Notes: generated by a model not told the origin, from the letters alone. A DNA stretch of 64,000 nt from Pseudopyrenochaeta lycopersici (GCA_003313425.1 NHZP01000070.1:1-64000); one strand, 5' to 3'. Counted from the first letter of the stretch, positions 11,906 through 23,788 are shown. A program made the numbers and translations.

Positions 11906-12002
11906 ACCCTACTCACACCTTGCACCAAGATCAGCGTGCAACACAACAACATAGTAGGGTATTAATTTAAATTATAGTTAATGATTAAGCTATACCTAGA
12001 GT

Positions 12003-12179
12003 TGTCAGATTGTCAAGTACTGCATAGGAAAGAGCGATAAATAGTAGGACCGATAACTATTGCGATCTACGGAACCTCCGGAAGCAGAGGAGCTATAGAA
12101 GAAATGAACAGACAGAACACGATCAATACAATAAATCATCATCCCTTCTGACCAAAAAACATTCATTAAAATTCTGACA
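12003..12179. mobile_element. solo LTR of a Copia element
   Basis: 177 bp starting TGTCAGATTG and ending ATTCTGACA, flanked on both sides by AGAGT (11998-12002 and 12180-12184), a 5-bp target duplication. It is closely related to the LTRs at 40805-40976 and 44936-45111 (shared GCGATAAATAGTAGGACCGA and GGAACCTCCGGAAGCAGAG). Internal sequence is absent, as after LTR-LTR recombination. Confidence 0.9.
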
Positions 12180-12412
12180 AGAGTATTCATTTTTACATGT
12201 ACGCGCGTTGTGCCCAGCCTGTCTACACTTGCTGCAGCGCCCTGGATTTGGGCGACTACCTCCTAATGGACATCTACCTCGACGCTCCCTCACGAGCAAT
12301 CTGCTGATCAGCCTCACGCTGGGCTATTAAATCCTCTGCCTCTCCTCTCGTTAAGACTCCTCCCTTCTAGATCCGCTTCTTCTTACGTTGTTTACGCTTG
12401 TTGGCTGCCTCA
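12180..12412 (-). pseudogene. C-terminal tail of a pogo-type transposase (zinc knuckle)
   Basis: Read on the minus strand, a basic stretch (KRKQRKKKRI) is followed by TRGEAEDLIAQREAD and the knuckle CSKCRQAGHNARTC. This order is typical of the C-terminus of large fungal pogo/Fot1 transposases. A stop replaces a residue after KRI. The hAT-2 left end cuts it at 12413 and the solo LTR sits just after the knuckle. The rest of this transposase is not in the neighbourhood. Confidence 0.7.
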
Positions 12413-12731
12413 CAGTGCTGTAACCGATATGGTATCGTTAACTAACGATATAGATTCTAACGATATCGGTATCGTTAAGCCTTAACGATATATATATATA
12501 AATAGTAGCATTCGAGCAGGGGCCCGTTTAATGTCAATCCCTGCCAAATTAGCCAGATAGCTGCATTACCGACGCCGCACAGAGTACTTACCTGGTGGTT
12601 TAAATTGTTCTTGCACTAAAATGTCGTTGTTCTATCCTTATTTAAGTTCTTTTGTCTATACTATGGCTGACGCTGAGGTTGCTTCCGAGGTGTCTGGTGC
12701 CCTCTCCCAACATGGACATGGATGAGGTATC

Positions 12732-14080
12732 CAGTGACCCCGCAAAAGTTTCCGTTGCACAAGCGCGACGCGTTCCCTCACAACATCTCCTTCTCAACTT
12801 TCATGTATCATAACTATGCCACCACAACGCCGAATTTTACAAGAAATAGACTAAAATGTGCGCAGAGGTCCTAATTTAACTGTCCAGCAGCGGGATCAAA
12901 TTATTGGGATGCTGCATGGTGGTTCTACAGTTGCTCAAGTTGCTAACGCGTATCGCCGAAGCGAAAGCGCCATACGCGACCTGAGGAAAAAATATCAACA
13001 AACAGGTACAACTGCAGATAAACCTCGCAGCGGTCGACCGCCTATACTATCCCTTCATCAAAAGAAGATTATCTATCGCAAAGCACGCGCGCAGCCAAAA
13101 ATTAAGTACAAAGAGCTAGCTGAAGTGGCAGTGGTTGTGAATCCAGATGGCACCTCTTCGAAGCCACCCAGCAATGACACATTAGCACGATTCCTTAAAA
13201 GACAAGGCCTCACCAATCGACCTTGTAAAAAACGTCCTAAGCTTAATCGCTCGCGTGCGTTGAGGCGCCTCAAGTTCTGCAAGGAGTACTCTCAATTCCC
13301 GTGGCATCGGCGCACGGTCAAGTTCTCAGATGAGTGCCTAGTTCAGAAGGGCTCAGGGCAAAACCAGGAGTGGGTTTTTCGAAAACTAGATGAGAAATGG
13401 AAGGCAATAATGCTGCAAACCTATGGCTGCGGTAAAAAGGTTGCACAAATGGTATGGGGCTCAATATGGTTGGATGAACGCGGGCATGCTAGAAGAAGTC
13501 CTCTGGTCATAATGGAGCGTGATTTTGATGCAAAAAAGCAAGGGTACTCCGCCAAAAGTTACATTAAGGCCTTGACTAAAGGACTTCTACCTTCTTGGCG
13601 TCGTTCTCAGCTTTTTATGCAGGATAACGCGCGCATACACACAGCAGCTGCAACGCGTGAGTTCCTTCGCGAGCACTACATCACCACTATCAAATGGCCA
13701 GCATACTCACCTGATCTTAACCCAATTGAGCACCTCTGGTGGTACCTGAAGAAGCACATGTATAAATTATATCCACAATATAATAATTACAGCCAAGCTA
13801 TAGAAGAGTGGGATGGCTTTTGTAGTGCATTAAAAGAGTGCTGGCGGCGCATCCCAGCCAGGCTCATCAAGAGCCTCATCTTGAGTATGCGACGACGAAT
13901 CGCTGCATGCACAAAGGCGCAAGGATGGCAAACTAGATACTGACCATCTGAGCAACCTGTGACTCAAATAATAATAATTATATAATGTTTTGGCTGAGAT
14001 CCATGGTGTTGAAGTTTGGTGTACATGTGCTTGTGAGGGTGGCTCGTGCGTGCGCAACGGAAACTTTTGCGGGGTCACTG
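12732..14080 (+). mobile_element. Tc1/mariner element Tc1-1
   Basis: 1349 bp with inverted ends CAGTGACCCCGCAAAAGTTT. It lies inside the hAT-2 transposase. The dinucleotide on each side is TC (12730-12731 and 14081-14082) rather than the expected TA. Removing the element and one TC restores continuous hAT-2 codons across the joint. The second copy at 17037-18380 is in the opposite orientation. Confidence 0.88.
12816..13943 (+). pseudogene. Tc1-1 transposase with one early stop
   Basis: The family start is ATG 12816 (MPPQRRILQEI). A TAA at 12852-12854 is codon 13, after which the frame is open for 361 codons to 13943. Paired helix-turn-helix regions occupy the first about 120 codons (AQVANAYRRSESAIRDLRKK). 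The DDE core shows FSDECLV, MQDNARIHTA and SPDLNPIEHLWW, all catalytic acidic residues being present. The stop is the kind RIP makes from CAA. An internal start (GTG 12858) would skip it, but activity is uncertain. Confidence 0.85.
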
Positions 14081-16267
14081 TCTAACTTACGGCCATCCGG
14101 CTCTGCCTCTCAGGTGTCTGCCGCCGCCAGTTCATCGCTAACAACCTCAGATTCCTCCTCTTCTAAGCGCAAACGGCGGATAACTCGGTCGGATATCTGG
14201 CTATACTGTCGTGAAGGCAGGGAAGAGGATAGAGAGGCGATACACCACGGATCCGGGCTCTACTATTACTGTAAGCTCTGCTCAAAACGGGATACCAACT
14301 CCGAGTCAGCGTGGGCGCACCTTAAGTCTACCTATGGAGTCCAGAAACCGGAGGAAAAGAAGCTGGCGGCAGCGTCAGCTGCTGACAGTCCTCTTAAAAG
14401 AAGCTTTGCAGCAACTCCGTCGAAGATGAACGCGCAGAAGGAGCGCGTCGCTCAGCAGAGGATGGTTGACGTTATTTATCGAGAGCACTTTAACGAGGCT
14501 CTCGTCCGGCTTATTACTGTGCGAAATCTACCTATCAGCGCCGTCGAATGGCCAGAGTTAGAGGACTTACTAAAAGCTACAAACCCGGCAGTTGGAGGTC
14601 AACTGCTCCAGTCGCGCGGTACTCTTCCAAAGTTGATGAAGAAGTCTTATGTCACACATCGGAATATCCTTAAATCAAAGCTCCAGCGCTCTGGGTACAA
14701 GATTCACTTTGCTGTGGACTACTGGTCCTCACCAAATCGAAAGAACCTCATGGCTATCTGCGCACAGTTCGTTGACGAAGGCAAGCTCAAGAAGGCTCTG
14801 ATCGCATTGCCTGAGCTCCAATCTCATACCGGACAGGAAACAGCTGACGCGCTTATATTCGAACACTCAATTCCTACGAAATCCTCCATCTACTCGGCTA
14901 CGTTGTTAGCGATAACGCCTCTGCTAACGATAAGATGATACGGTTCGTTGAAGAAGCGATGAAGAAGGCGGAGCTTGGATCTTACCCAGCAGCTCACTAT
15001 CGTATGAGGTGTTTTGGCCACATCCTCAACCTTGCTGCCCAAGCCTTCTTATTTGCAAAGGAGCAAGAGGCGGTTAAGGAAGCTGCTCGACAGATGCAAG
15101 GTGATAATCAAGATGGCGTAGAAGAGCACCTTGTCTCACGCTTGAGCTCAGCGGAGGCAGCAACGTGGAGGGCACAAGGTGCTCTCGGAAAACTTCACAA
15201 TATTGAGGTCCACTTCCGAGCGTCAGATGCGCGGTACAACGAGTTCAAGAAGCTGGCCTAGGGCCGCGTGATTCCTCAGGAAAACGCCACCAGGTGGAAC
15301 AGCTGGTACAAGGTCATCGCCGTCGCACGCGAGGAGGATGTTAGAATGGCAATTACCATCTACTGTCAACGCCATATCGACGATCTGAGAGAGGATCAGC
15401 TGGATGCTGACGATTGGTAAGTGCTCAACGACACGTACAACTTCCTCAGCACCTTCAACCGCGCGACTGAGCTTACCCAGGGCGATAAGGCGACGATCGA
15501 TCAAGTCGCTTATACCATGGATATTGTAATAAAGGTGTTTAATAACGAAATGGTACGTCAAACGAGCTATTTTGACTAGATCTGATGATTTCATGCACAG
15601 GACCGTGCTAAGTCACTCAACAAAGGGACGTTATCTAACAGCTCTTATGGCTAGTTGGTATTTGTTCGACAAATATTACGCTATGACTTCTGATAGCTCT
15701 GTCTACGAGGCCTCCCTCCCCCTCTATCCCTCATTCCGGCTACAATATATCAAGGATAATTGGCGAAAGAGCTGGAGAGACCCGGCGTTGAAGGCAGTCA
15801 CAAAGCTTTGGGAGCAGGAGTATACAACTCGTCAGATTGACGATCAACCGACTACTCATAGCACCCCCAAGTCAGCTGAGCCATCTGCGTTTGACTTAGC
15901 TGCTGGCCAGATGAAGCTAGCCGCTCCTGTCGCGGACGAGTTCGAATTAATTATTAATCAGGCTCAGGCGACGCTGGCCTCAAGCACGACGGCATTAGAC
16001 TGGTGGCTAGATCCAGCTCGGAAGAAGGATTATCCACGCCTTCACCACATGGCAATCAATATACTCTCAATCCCAGCTATGAGCGCTGAGCCAGAGCGTA
16101 TCTTCTCTGGGGCTCGTCGGACGGTCACATGGACACGGTTTTGCCTTGGGTCGGCGACGATACAGCTCACAGAGTGCCTCAAGAGCTGGATTCGAGCTAA
16201 AATTACGTTTCCTCAGCAGATCCTATTCGAAGACGCCGGCGGCGATGAGGCCCTAGAGGTAGACTAA
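14081..16267 (+). pseudogene. hAT-2 transposase
   Basis: The coding start lies before Tc1-1, near ATG 12663 or ATG 12711-12714 (MDMDEV). After Tc1-1 the frame continues NLRPSGSASQVS, a Ser-rich stretch, then a BED finger (DIWLYCREGREED, YYYCKLCSKRD), the RNase H-like core (KIHFAVDYWSSPNRK, RMRCFGHILNLAAQA) and the hAT dimerisation region (HHMAINILSIPAMSAEPERI). Breaks: a frame change near 14860-14935 (LGDNASAND-like segment), a TAG at 15259-15261, a TAA at 15418-15420 and a further change near 15560. It is decayed, but all domains can be traced. Confidence 0.75.
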
Positions 16268-16420
16268 ACAATGAAAAACTTTTACAAATTGCCTGTTCAG
16301 GAATAGCGTGCGATTACTAAACAATCCTTAACGATAACGATATAAGCGATATTCGAGCTTAACGATACTAACTAAACGATATAGCCCTCACATCGTTAAG
16401 AAATATCGTTTACAGCACTG

Positions 16421-17036
16421 GGCAAAGGCTCACGACAGTACGTTGGAATGAAGTAAGTCCGCTCTAAACGGTCATTTCATGGAGATTGTATTTGGCAGCA
16501 TGAAGTACTCATAAATATTGTCTTCAATGATTGATTGAATTAACTGAATGAGTGAGAGACTCGATCTATATACAATGAATGTGGAGATTGTGTAAGTGCG
16601 TACGTAATCTACTGACGCCTTGAGGGTCAGATGATAGTAACGGTGGCAAGGGTGGCAAAGTGGCAAGGTAGCGAGAGTGGCAAGATTGCCTATGCTAGTT
16701 ACGCCAACATCATTTTCTCGACTCGTTAGCCGAAATCAACATAATTACTGAAACTTTTTCTACTGTTAGTTTGGCTTGGGCAAATCTGTACATGACCGTG
16801 GCGACATTGTTTACGACCGTGAGCATGGAACTCTACGAAACAGGTAGAGCCGATGTTGCATGAAACGCAATATGCTGCTCCTGCGGCCCAAAGGGGAAGA
16901 TTAGGCGTTCGGGTTTTAATTGAGTGAACAAATTTCGAAATCGATCATTTTGAAAATGAATACTTTAATGGCCTGCTTTTACTCACACGCCCTCTTCCCT
17001 TCTTTTTAGTTTCTTCTTGACGTCAGGTCATATTTA
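16421..17036. other. no gene recognised
   Basis: Between hAT-2 and Tc1-2. A GTGGCAAGG-type short repeat occurs near 16640-16690. No coding frame is supported. Confidence 0.4.
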
Positions 17037-18380
17037 CAGTGACCCCGCAAAAGTTTCCTCCGCGCATGACGAGCCACCCTCTCAAGCACATGTACACCAA
17101 ACTTCAACACCATATATCTCAGCCAAAATAATATATAATTAATTTTTTCTGGGCTAAGAGTTGCATAGATGATTAGTATTTTGTTTGCCATCCTCGTGCC
17201 TTTTTACATGCAGCAATTCGTTGTCGCATACTCAAGATGAGGCGCTTGATGAGCTTGGCTGGTATGCGCCGCCAGCACTCTTTCAATGCACTGCAAAAGC
17301 CATCCCACTCTTCTATGGCTTGGCTGTAATTGTTATATTGTGGATAGAATTTGTACATGTGCTTCTTCAGGTACCACCAGAGGTGCTCAATTGGGTTGAG
17401 ATCAGGTGAGTATCTGGCCATTTGATGGTGGTGATGTAGTGCTCGCGAAGGAACTCACGCGTCGCTGCAGCTGTGTGTATGCGCGCGTTATCCTGCATAA
17501 AAAGCTGAGAACGACGCCAAGATGGTAGAAGCCCTTTAGTCAAGGCCTTAATGTAACTTTTGGCGGAGTACCCATACTTTGGAGCATCGAAATCACGCTC
17601 CATTATGACTAGAGGACTTCTCCGGGCACACCCACGTTCATCCAACCATATTGAACCCCATACCATTTGTGACACCTTTTTCCCGCAGCCATAGGTTTGG
17701 AGCATTATTGTCTTCGATTTCTCTTGTGAATTTTGAAAAACCTACTCTTGGTTTTGCCCTGAGCCCTTCTGAACTAAGCATGCGTCAGAGAACTTGAGCG
17801 TGCGCCGATGCCATAGGAATTGAGAGTACTCCTTGCAGAACTTGAGGCGCCTCAACGCATCCCCGCGATGGAGCTTAGGACGCTTTTTACAAGGAGATTT
17901 AGTGAGGCCTTGTCTTTTGAGGTATCGGGATAGTGTGCTAGAGCTAGGCGGCTTCGAAGAGGTGCCATCTGGATTCACAACCACTGCCACTTCAGCTAGC
18001 TCTTTGTACTCAATTTTTGGCTGCGCACGTGGTTTGCGATAGATGATCTTCCTTTGGTGAAGCGATAGTATAGGTGGCCGGCCGCTGCGAGGTTTATCTG
18101 CAGTCGTGCCTGTTTGGTGATATTTCTTCCTGAGGTCGCGTATAGCGCGTTCACTCCGGCCATACGCGTCAGCAACTTGAGCAACTGTAGAACCACCATG
18201 CAGCATCCCAATAATTTGATCTCGCTGCTGGACTGTTGAGTTAGGGCCTCTGCGCGTGGTCTATTTCTTGTAAAATTTGGCGTTGTGGTGGCATAGTTAT
18301 GATACATGAAAGTTGAGAAGGAGATGTTGTGAGGGAACGCGTCGCGACTAGTGTGGCGGAAACTTTTGCGGGGGTCACTG
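17037..18380 (-). mobile_element. Tc1/mariner element Tc1-2
   Basis: 1344 bp with the same inverted ends as Tc1-1 (CAGTGACCCCGCAAAAGTTT) and TA on both sides (17035-17036 and 18381-18382). It lies in opposite orientation to Tc1-1. Confidence 0.9.
17173..18294 (-). pseudogene. Tc1-2 transposase, broken
   Basis: The family start is ATG 18294 (MPPQRQILQEI), and the frame is lost after RPKL-type N-terminal residues near 18245. The same helix-turn-helix and DDE motifs as Tc1-1 are visible, but the acidic motif reads FSDACLV. A stop follows QNQE near 17742, and the frame changes near 17425, where TIKWP should continue into YSPDLNPIEHLWW. Non-autonomous now. Confidence 0.85.
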
Positions 18381-18382
18381 TA

Positions 18383-19329
18383 GTTGTTGAAGCTGTGATA
18401 ATTAGTCGCTTAGTTTTTCAGCAGCTGGCTGGGTCTGATGGATTTTAGATCTTAGACCGTCTGAAGCTAGCGATCTCATCCTGGAATTGAATCGCATTGA
18501 AATATATAACTGGTTTACTATCGACGGTGGTCGGGTACGGGCGGGCTATTCCGGATTGAGGACTTACTAGAGGACCAGCTCATCGGCACTGCTACCAGTC
18601 AATTGGGGAGCTTAGTGAGATATCCAGATGGTCTCGTCTTTGATTAAGAGCTTTATACGGCTGGATTCATTTTGAACCAAGGGCTATTATTCTAGTTGAT
18701 TTATGTTTGGCCTTACAAGTTAATGAGCATTTTTATAGCCATCTAGTAATGTAAAAAGTAGAGTGTTACTGATACAGTTTATATAGAAGCAGACATCATC
18801 AATATATTAAATATTCCAGCATCGATAAGACTAGCATCTCTAAAACCCATACTCAAATGACATAGGGAGGAAGCTCTCCAGACGACGAAAGAGTAACTCC
18901 AATTTTCCGTGTCAATTCGCAGTTGTAAGACTATTAGGCCTGAGGCATGAATCCCATCATCCCACCTCGGTACTGTGTCCTCTTCTGGTCTAGCTCCACT
19001 TCCCCGTATATAGCCACATCTTCTGATACCTCCACAAGAACAAGACACTCTCTTCATGACATGCTCTCGGTGCCTCATCTTCCTTACAGCAGTACGTTCC
19101 GATTAGTCTGTGTGATGCTGCACGCCCTATGTTTAAGAATCATGATTGACATATAACTCCAATTCATAATGCGTACTACTAGTAGCGGTTATATAAGGAA
19201 ATGCGTTGAACATGATCTTTCCTCTTTCCGTACGACCCCAGCAAACCTTGCCAGAGACCCCCGAACTAGGCAGGACTAGCTATTCCTTCCAAGGTGAGTT
19301 GTGCAATGAGAGCTTCGCTTCGACCATGA
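18383..19329. other. no gene recognised
   Basis: Small open frames on both strands have no recognisable content. This is the 3' flank of the zinc-finger gene. Confidence 0.4.
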
Positions 19330-20124
19330 TCACATTGCAGTGGATCTAATGGAGTCCCCGGCACTATACGTGGGCTGCATCATTGTATTTGTGGTTTCCA
19401 AAGCCCTGGCAAACAGAGGACGAATCCGGCCGTTGGAATAGCGGCGAATCCTACCACAACTCTGGTTGATCATGTGCTTATCCCGCGCTGTCGTCCGTGA
19501 GAAGAAGGCCCCGCAAGCCGGGCAAACTGCCTTGGCCCCTCGGTTGGTTCTCTCCTTCTGATGCCGTACGAAGTTACCTCGAGTAGAGAATAGGCGCCCG
19601 TTGCAACCGTGCTCCCAACATCGCAGTGATGCATCATCTTCCTGTCGTCCAGTTCCCGCAATAGTGGTGTATTGGCGTTCCGGGCCGACGCCTTCAACAA
19701 TGTCTCTGGTCGGAGAGCTGGGCCAAAAAGCGGAATTTTGTGCCTGTGATACAGTCCTAGCAGCATGTACTGGTGGAACTCGGACAACTCTACTTTCTGT
19801 ACTGATTGCAGAACCAACTAAGGACAGAGCGTGGGGAAATATTACATCCAAAGGCTCGATTGAAGGACTCGTATCCGCGACCAAGGCGAAATCAATCGGG
19901 TTCCAGAGCAAATTCAGACGACTGTCGTGACTCATGGAGAACCCTACATGTAATCAGGAAATAGACCAAGCGATAGAGTGAAGTGAGTTGTGGTGTTTTG
20001 CGAACTAACCTGTGCTTTGTGGCTCTGTGCTGTCGAACACGTGCGCACACTCCTGCTCGAAGGCATTCGTCTGCGAAGTGCCTATCGCATCCCAATAATC
20101 AAGACAATTGTAATCACCTTGCAT
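19330..20124 (-). CDS. C2H2 zinc-finger protein, candidate cluster regulator
   Basis: Start ATG 20124 (MQGDYNCLDYWDA), intron 20009-19944 (66 nt), then exon 2 to the TGA at 19330. Together they give about 240 residues. Two C2H2-like fingers sit near the C-terminal half: CWEHGCNG...RHQKER, and CPACGAFFSRTTARDKHM. The N-terminal half is low in recognisable structure. It is divergently arranged with the acyltransferase across 647 bp. In fungal clusters such a neighbour is often the pathway-specific regulator, an inference here. The frame is intact, and the exon joint restores the phase exactly. Confidence 0.75.
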
Positions 20125-20771
20125 ATTTTCTAGGCAGTCATAAAGCCTCTGGGAGATGAATTGAAAAGTGATGAAAAGTGAGGAACTTGTTTTTTATATC
20201 AGCTACAGAAATGGACACTATAGAGGCGCATGCCAAGGCCCTAAGGACGCCTGGTCACGTGCGAGGCCTATCCAAATCGGCGACTTCCATCAAAAAGGGT
20301 TCTCTTCCGTCGCAGAATAGTTTACCATTAAGAGGAAGTTTGACATAAGACATGATCTTCTTAAAAATAGAGTGAATTATGACGAAATTCTCTGTATGAA
20401 CTCGCAGCCTGTACCCCTGTACAGTGTTTGATTTGGATCGTTGTAAAGAAGATGACGTAAGCTGCCGGTGCGGACGGGTTGTTTAGGGCTCGGAGTCGGC
20501 TGACGAATGTCAGGTACGGAATCGGAGGCATTCGGCATACACTTTGAGTCGCTCCACCAACTTCTCGGTGCTATTACAAAACCTTACTCGGAATATAACA
20601 TGATTCTCGGTTCTATAACTGTTTGACGATAATTTCGCGTTGTAGGTGCTCGTCAATACATAAATAATTACATGCAACTTCATACTAGTATTAATAGTGG
20701 CGACTTAAGTCGAAACAGATCAGAAGCCCGACATACAGTATCCATATTTGCTTCAAATATTTGATTCAACC
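20125..20771. promoter_or_regulatory. shared divergent promoter region of the C2H2 factor and acyltransferase
   Basis: 647 bp with no coding frame between two start codons pointing apart. A TGACGTAA motif (CRE/ATF-like) lies at 20453-20460. No other motif is claimed. Confidence 0.5.
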
Positions 20772-22189
20772 ATGTCCCAAGAGAACGTTCAATTGAGGGC
20801 CGCAAGTCAGTTGATTCCACGTGCTTAGATGTTGCGCCATATTGACTTGAATAAGGCCCATACGAGCGTCGTCTTGCTATTCGCGAAGAACTCGGCTTCT
20901 ACAATGCTGCTGCGCTTGGAGCAGTGTACGAATTTGCTGATTTTGAATTTGACGTCAAATCTGCTCATTCCTTCGTGCGTCCCTTAAAGTGCACAATCGA
21001 AAAACATGCATACATGGGCGTAGTCTTGAAGGGCAAAGATACCGAATCGCCGGTTTGGGAGCGTGTACCGAGAGTAAAACTGGATAATCACATCACCGTC
21101 CTGGATGAGGCTAGCAATGACGATGAGGCGTCTTTGATCGAGAAAGTCCTGCCTGATATTGTTGATAAACGGCTGAGCGGCCCTTCGCCGCCGTGGAGGA
21201 TTTTCGTATTACCGCTTTCGCCAAAGAATGGCAGGCCACGCGCCTTCGTCGCTTTCGCCATGTCCCACTCCATCGGCGATGGTGGAGCTGGACTTGTCTT
21301 CCACCACACCTTCCTCGAAGCCTTGCGGCAGCCCAGGGGTGCTGACAGTAACTTCAATTTTGCCGTGCCAGACCGCGAGCTACCGGAACCTTTTGACACC
21401 TCTGAGAGACTTCCCATTTCGTCTGAGTTCATGAAGTCAGTCATGAGCTCAAGCATCATTGGCGCCGGGACCTGGACCGGGGCAAGGATATTCTTGAGCG
21501 AGGGAGGGTTACACACTAAGATCCGAATGCTCGAGATCGAACCACAGCAGGTGGATGCTGCCTTACACGCATCTCGTGCCCACGGCACCAAGCTCACGCC
21601 TATTATTCACCAGCTCGTCGTCCGCGCTCTAAGCAAGGCTGTGGTGGACGAGAACGTGAAAGATTTTGTGTCCATGACTGCCGTTGATTTGCGTGGCGCC
21701 AGTGGTGTGGGATTGGAGTGGGGTATCTATATCTCTGGACATAGTGCTTCACATCCGCGCGTCGATTTCTCCGACTCCATATCAGACTACCAGTGGCAAT
21801 CCGCTAGCACCCTCACAAAGAAATTAGGGGAAGTGGCATCGACGCTTGATGACCAGGTGATTGGCATGTTGAGATTTGTCCCTAACCAGAAGGAGTCCAT
21901 GACTTCTAAAATTGGCTCTACGCGCGATGGTAGCTACGCTCTTTCAAACATGCTTGCCGTCGATGGTGGCAAGGCCGGGGACAGCGTTAGGATCACTAAG
22001 TTGGTGGTTGCTAGTTCGGCTGCAGTTCCAAGTGCACCACTCAGTTTCTGCCTCATCAGCGTTAAGGGCGGTAGCCTGGTTTGCACCCTGAATTGGCAGC
22101 CTGGAGCTTTGGGAGTTCCGCTGGAGAAGGAAGACTCGTTCATTGACGGCATCTGTTCGTCTCTAAAAGCCGATTTCGCTAGCTTATAA
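20772..22189 (+). CDS. alcohol acetyltransferase-type acyltransferase
   Basis: Start ATG 20772 (MSQENVQLRAA), intron 20806-20855 (50 nt), exon 2 to TAA 22187-22189; 455 residues. The exon 2 N-terminus SPYERRLAIREELGFYNAAA is typical of the alcohol acetyltransferase (AATase) family. The catalytic HxxxD motif is HSIGDGG (His about 149, Asp about 153). A conserved central segment (SMTAVDLRG) is also present. The reaction would be transfer of an acyl group from acyl-CoA to a hydroxyl. Beside a PKS it would esterify the polyketide or an oxidised derivative (inference). No lesion is seen. The DGF-W-G motif of BAHD enzymes is absent, which argues for AATase over BAHD. Confidence 0.82.
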
Positions 22190-22680
22190 GGCTAACGGTT
22201 AAAGTACCACTATCTCTTATCTAGAGGAAAAACGTTAACGTACTCTATAATATTAGAGCTAACTATTAAGGCTAGCTATAAATACTAACTGTCACGGTAG
22301 CCACCGTGGCTCCAATGACACCTTACTGCCCAAACTGTCCCAACTCGGTTCGTACGATGCGAAGCTACACTGTAGCCCACGTCCTCGGAGCACAGGCCCT
22401 ACGCAGAGGCCTCGTGCTAAGCGCACGAGCCACACCTCTGATATATCTCTCAATCTGAGCCCATACCTAAATTCTCTTCTTTACGCAATGTCTTGTATCC
22501 ACCTGAGTACCGTATGTAGTATACCAATCAAGCTCAATTATTAGCTCTGAGATCGCTGCTCGTAGCCTCTCGTGACAACAGGCGAAGTATCTAGAGCCTA
22601 CTAACCCTTATTTAAGATCCGAGCCTAATGTAAAGAGTAAATGAATATATTATATAAAGGAGTAAGCTTATGACGTATTC
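22190..22680. other. possible LTR fragment
   Basis: TGTCACGGTAGCC near 22289 and CTCGTGACA near 22577 could be the two ends of an LTR of about 290 bp. The pentamers outside do not match and I see no related copy, so this stays tentative. Confidence 0.3.
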
Positions 22681-22724
22681 CATCACCGAGAGCGACAAAC
22701 CACCGAAAGCAACAAAACTTGCCA

Positions 22725-23786
22725 AGACGACAACCACGTCAACAATCCTATTAGGTCTCAACTACGCAACGCATTACTAGAAGAATACGAACGTAGGCTC
22801 CAGCTTGCCCTTTAAGCCTATAGATTAGGCCGATTCCGAAGCTATCGAGCCGCTGCTAGAGCATTTAACGTCAAACACCATACTCTCTCTAAACGCGCTC
22901 AAGGAGTCCAATTTCGACTCAAAACACCTGGAAATTGCCAGAAGCTGACTGCAACTGAAGAGCACACGATCGTCTAATATATTCTCAACCTTAACTCACG
23001 AGGATTCGCGCCCCGACTGTGTGAGGTGGCAGACATGGCGGATAAACTGCTGGCTGTACGTGGTGGACAGCCAGAAGGCAAGCAATGGGCTGAGCGGTTT
23101 GTAACGCGTTCGGCTGAGCTTGAAATAGCTTTTAATCGGGCAAAGGACCGTCAGAGGATACTCCAGGAGGATCCTCAGGTTATTAGCGCGTGGTTTAAGC
23201 TTTGTTGCGGATACTAAAGCCGAGTACGGCGTCCATGACGATGACGTGCATAATTTTGATGAGACTGGCTTCCAGATGGGCGTCATTGGGTCTATGGAAG
23301 TTGTTACAGGTTCAGAGAGACGTACTCAGCCTGGCCTCATTCAACCGGGCGATCGAGAGTGGGTGATGGTCATCCAAAGCATCTGCGCTGCAGGGTACGC
23401 GACCCCACCCTTCATTATCTACAAAAGGCGCGTCCACATCTCAGCGTGGTACGAGGAGACATCTATGCCACAAAATTAGAAGCTCTCGGTCTCTGAAAAC
23501 GGCTGGACAAACAACGCACTTGGTCTCGAGTGGTTGAAGCATTTTGACGCGCACACAAAGGCGCGCAAGGTGAGGGGCGGGGGTACCGGTTGCTCATTTT
23601 AGACGGCCATGAGAGCCACCAGTCGCAAGATTTTAAGGATTATTGCCTCGAACACAAGATCCTTACACTCTGTATGCTGGCTCATTCGTCGCACATGCTC
23701 CAGCCGCTGGACGTGGTTTGCTTCTCGCCGTTGAAGCAGACGAACTCCTAACGCGTTCGAGACTTGGCACGCCGACGCGTCTTCCA
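22725..23786 (+). pseudogene. pogo-4 transposase, truncated and RIP-like
   Basis: A psq-type helix-turn-helix (FRSYRAAARAFNVKHHTLSK) is followed by FAPRLCEVADMADKLL, KQWAERFVTR, NFDETGFQMG (first catalytic Asp), GDREWVMVIQSI, YRLLILDGHESH (second Asp) and SSHMLQPLDVVCFSP (third Asp). Stops interrupt the frame near 22817, 22976, 23478 and elsewhere, and the frame changes near 23210 and 23590. Coding similarity ends where pogo-3b inserts at 23787, and the C-terminal part does not resume after 25916. Confidence 0.75.
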
Positions 23787-23788
23787 TA

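Larger units (their letters stand above)
12413..16420 (+). mobile_element. hAT-type transposon hAT-2 with a nested Tc1
   Basis: The left end is CAGTGCTGTAACCGATAT and the right end is the complement of CAGTGCTGTAAACGATAT. Both subterminal regions are rich in AACGATATCG/TCGTTAAC motifs. Tc1-1 (12732-14080) is inserted near the 5' end of the transposase. Flanking octamers do not match, so no target duplication is claimed. A 66-bp copy of the left end lies at 60945-61010. Confidence 0.75.

Noticed and set aside
12405..16428. 8-bp target duplication of hAT-2
   Set aside because: CTGCCTCA and GGCAAAGG do not match.
18779..19078. 99-codon minus-strand frame downstream of the zinc-finger gene
   Set aside because: No domain, no introns that extend it, and no repeat copy.
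21867..21885. A GAGATTTGTCCCT match to the MULE terminal motif inside the acyltransferase gene
   Set aside because: It encodes LRFVP within a conserved, in-frame coding region and is single. I take it as chance.
22289..22578. Solo LTR with TGTCACGG start
   Set aside because: No flanking duplication and no second copy. Kept only as a tentative note.
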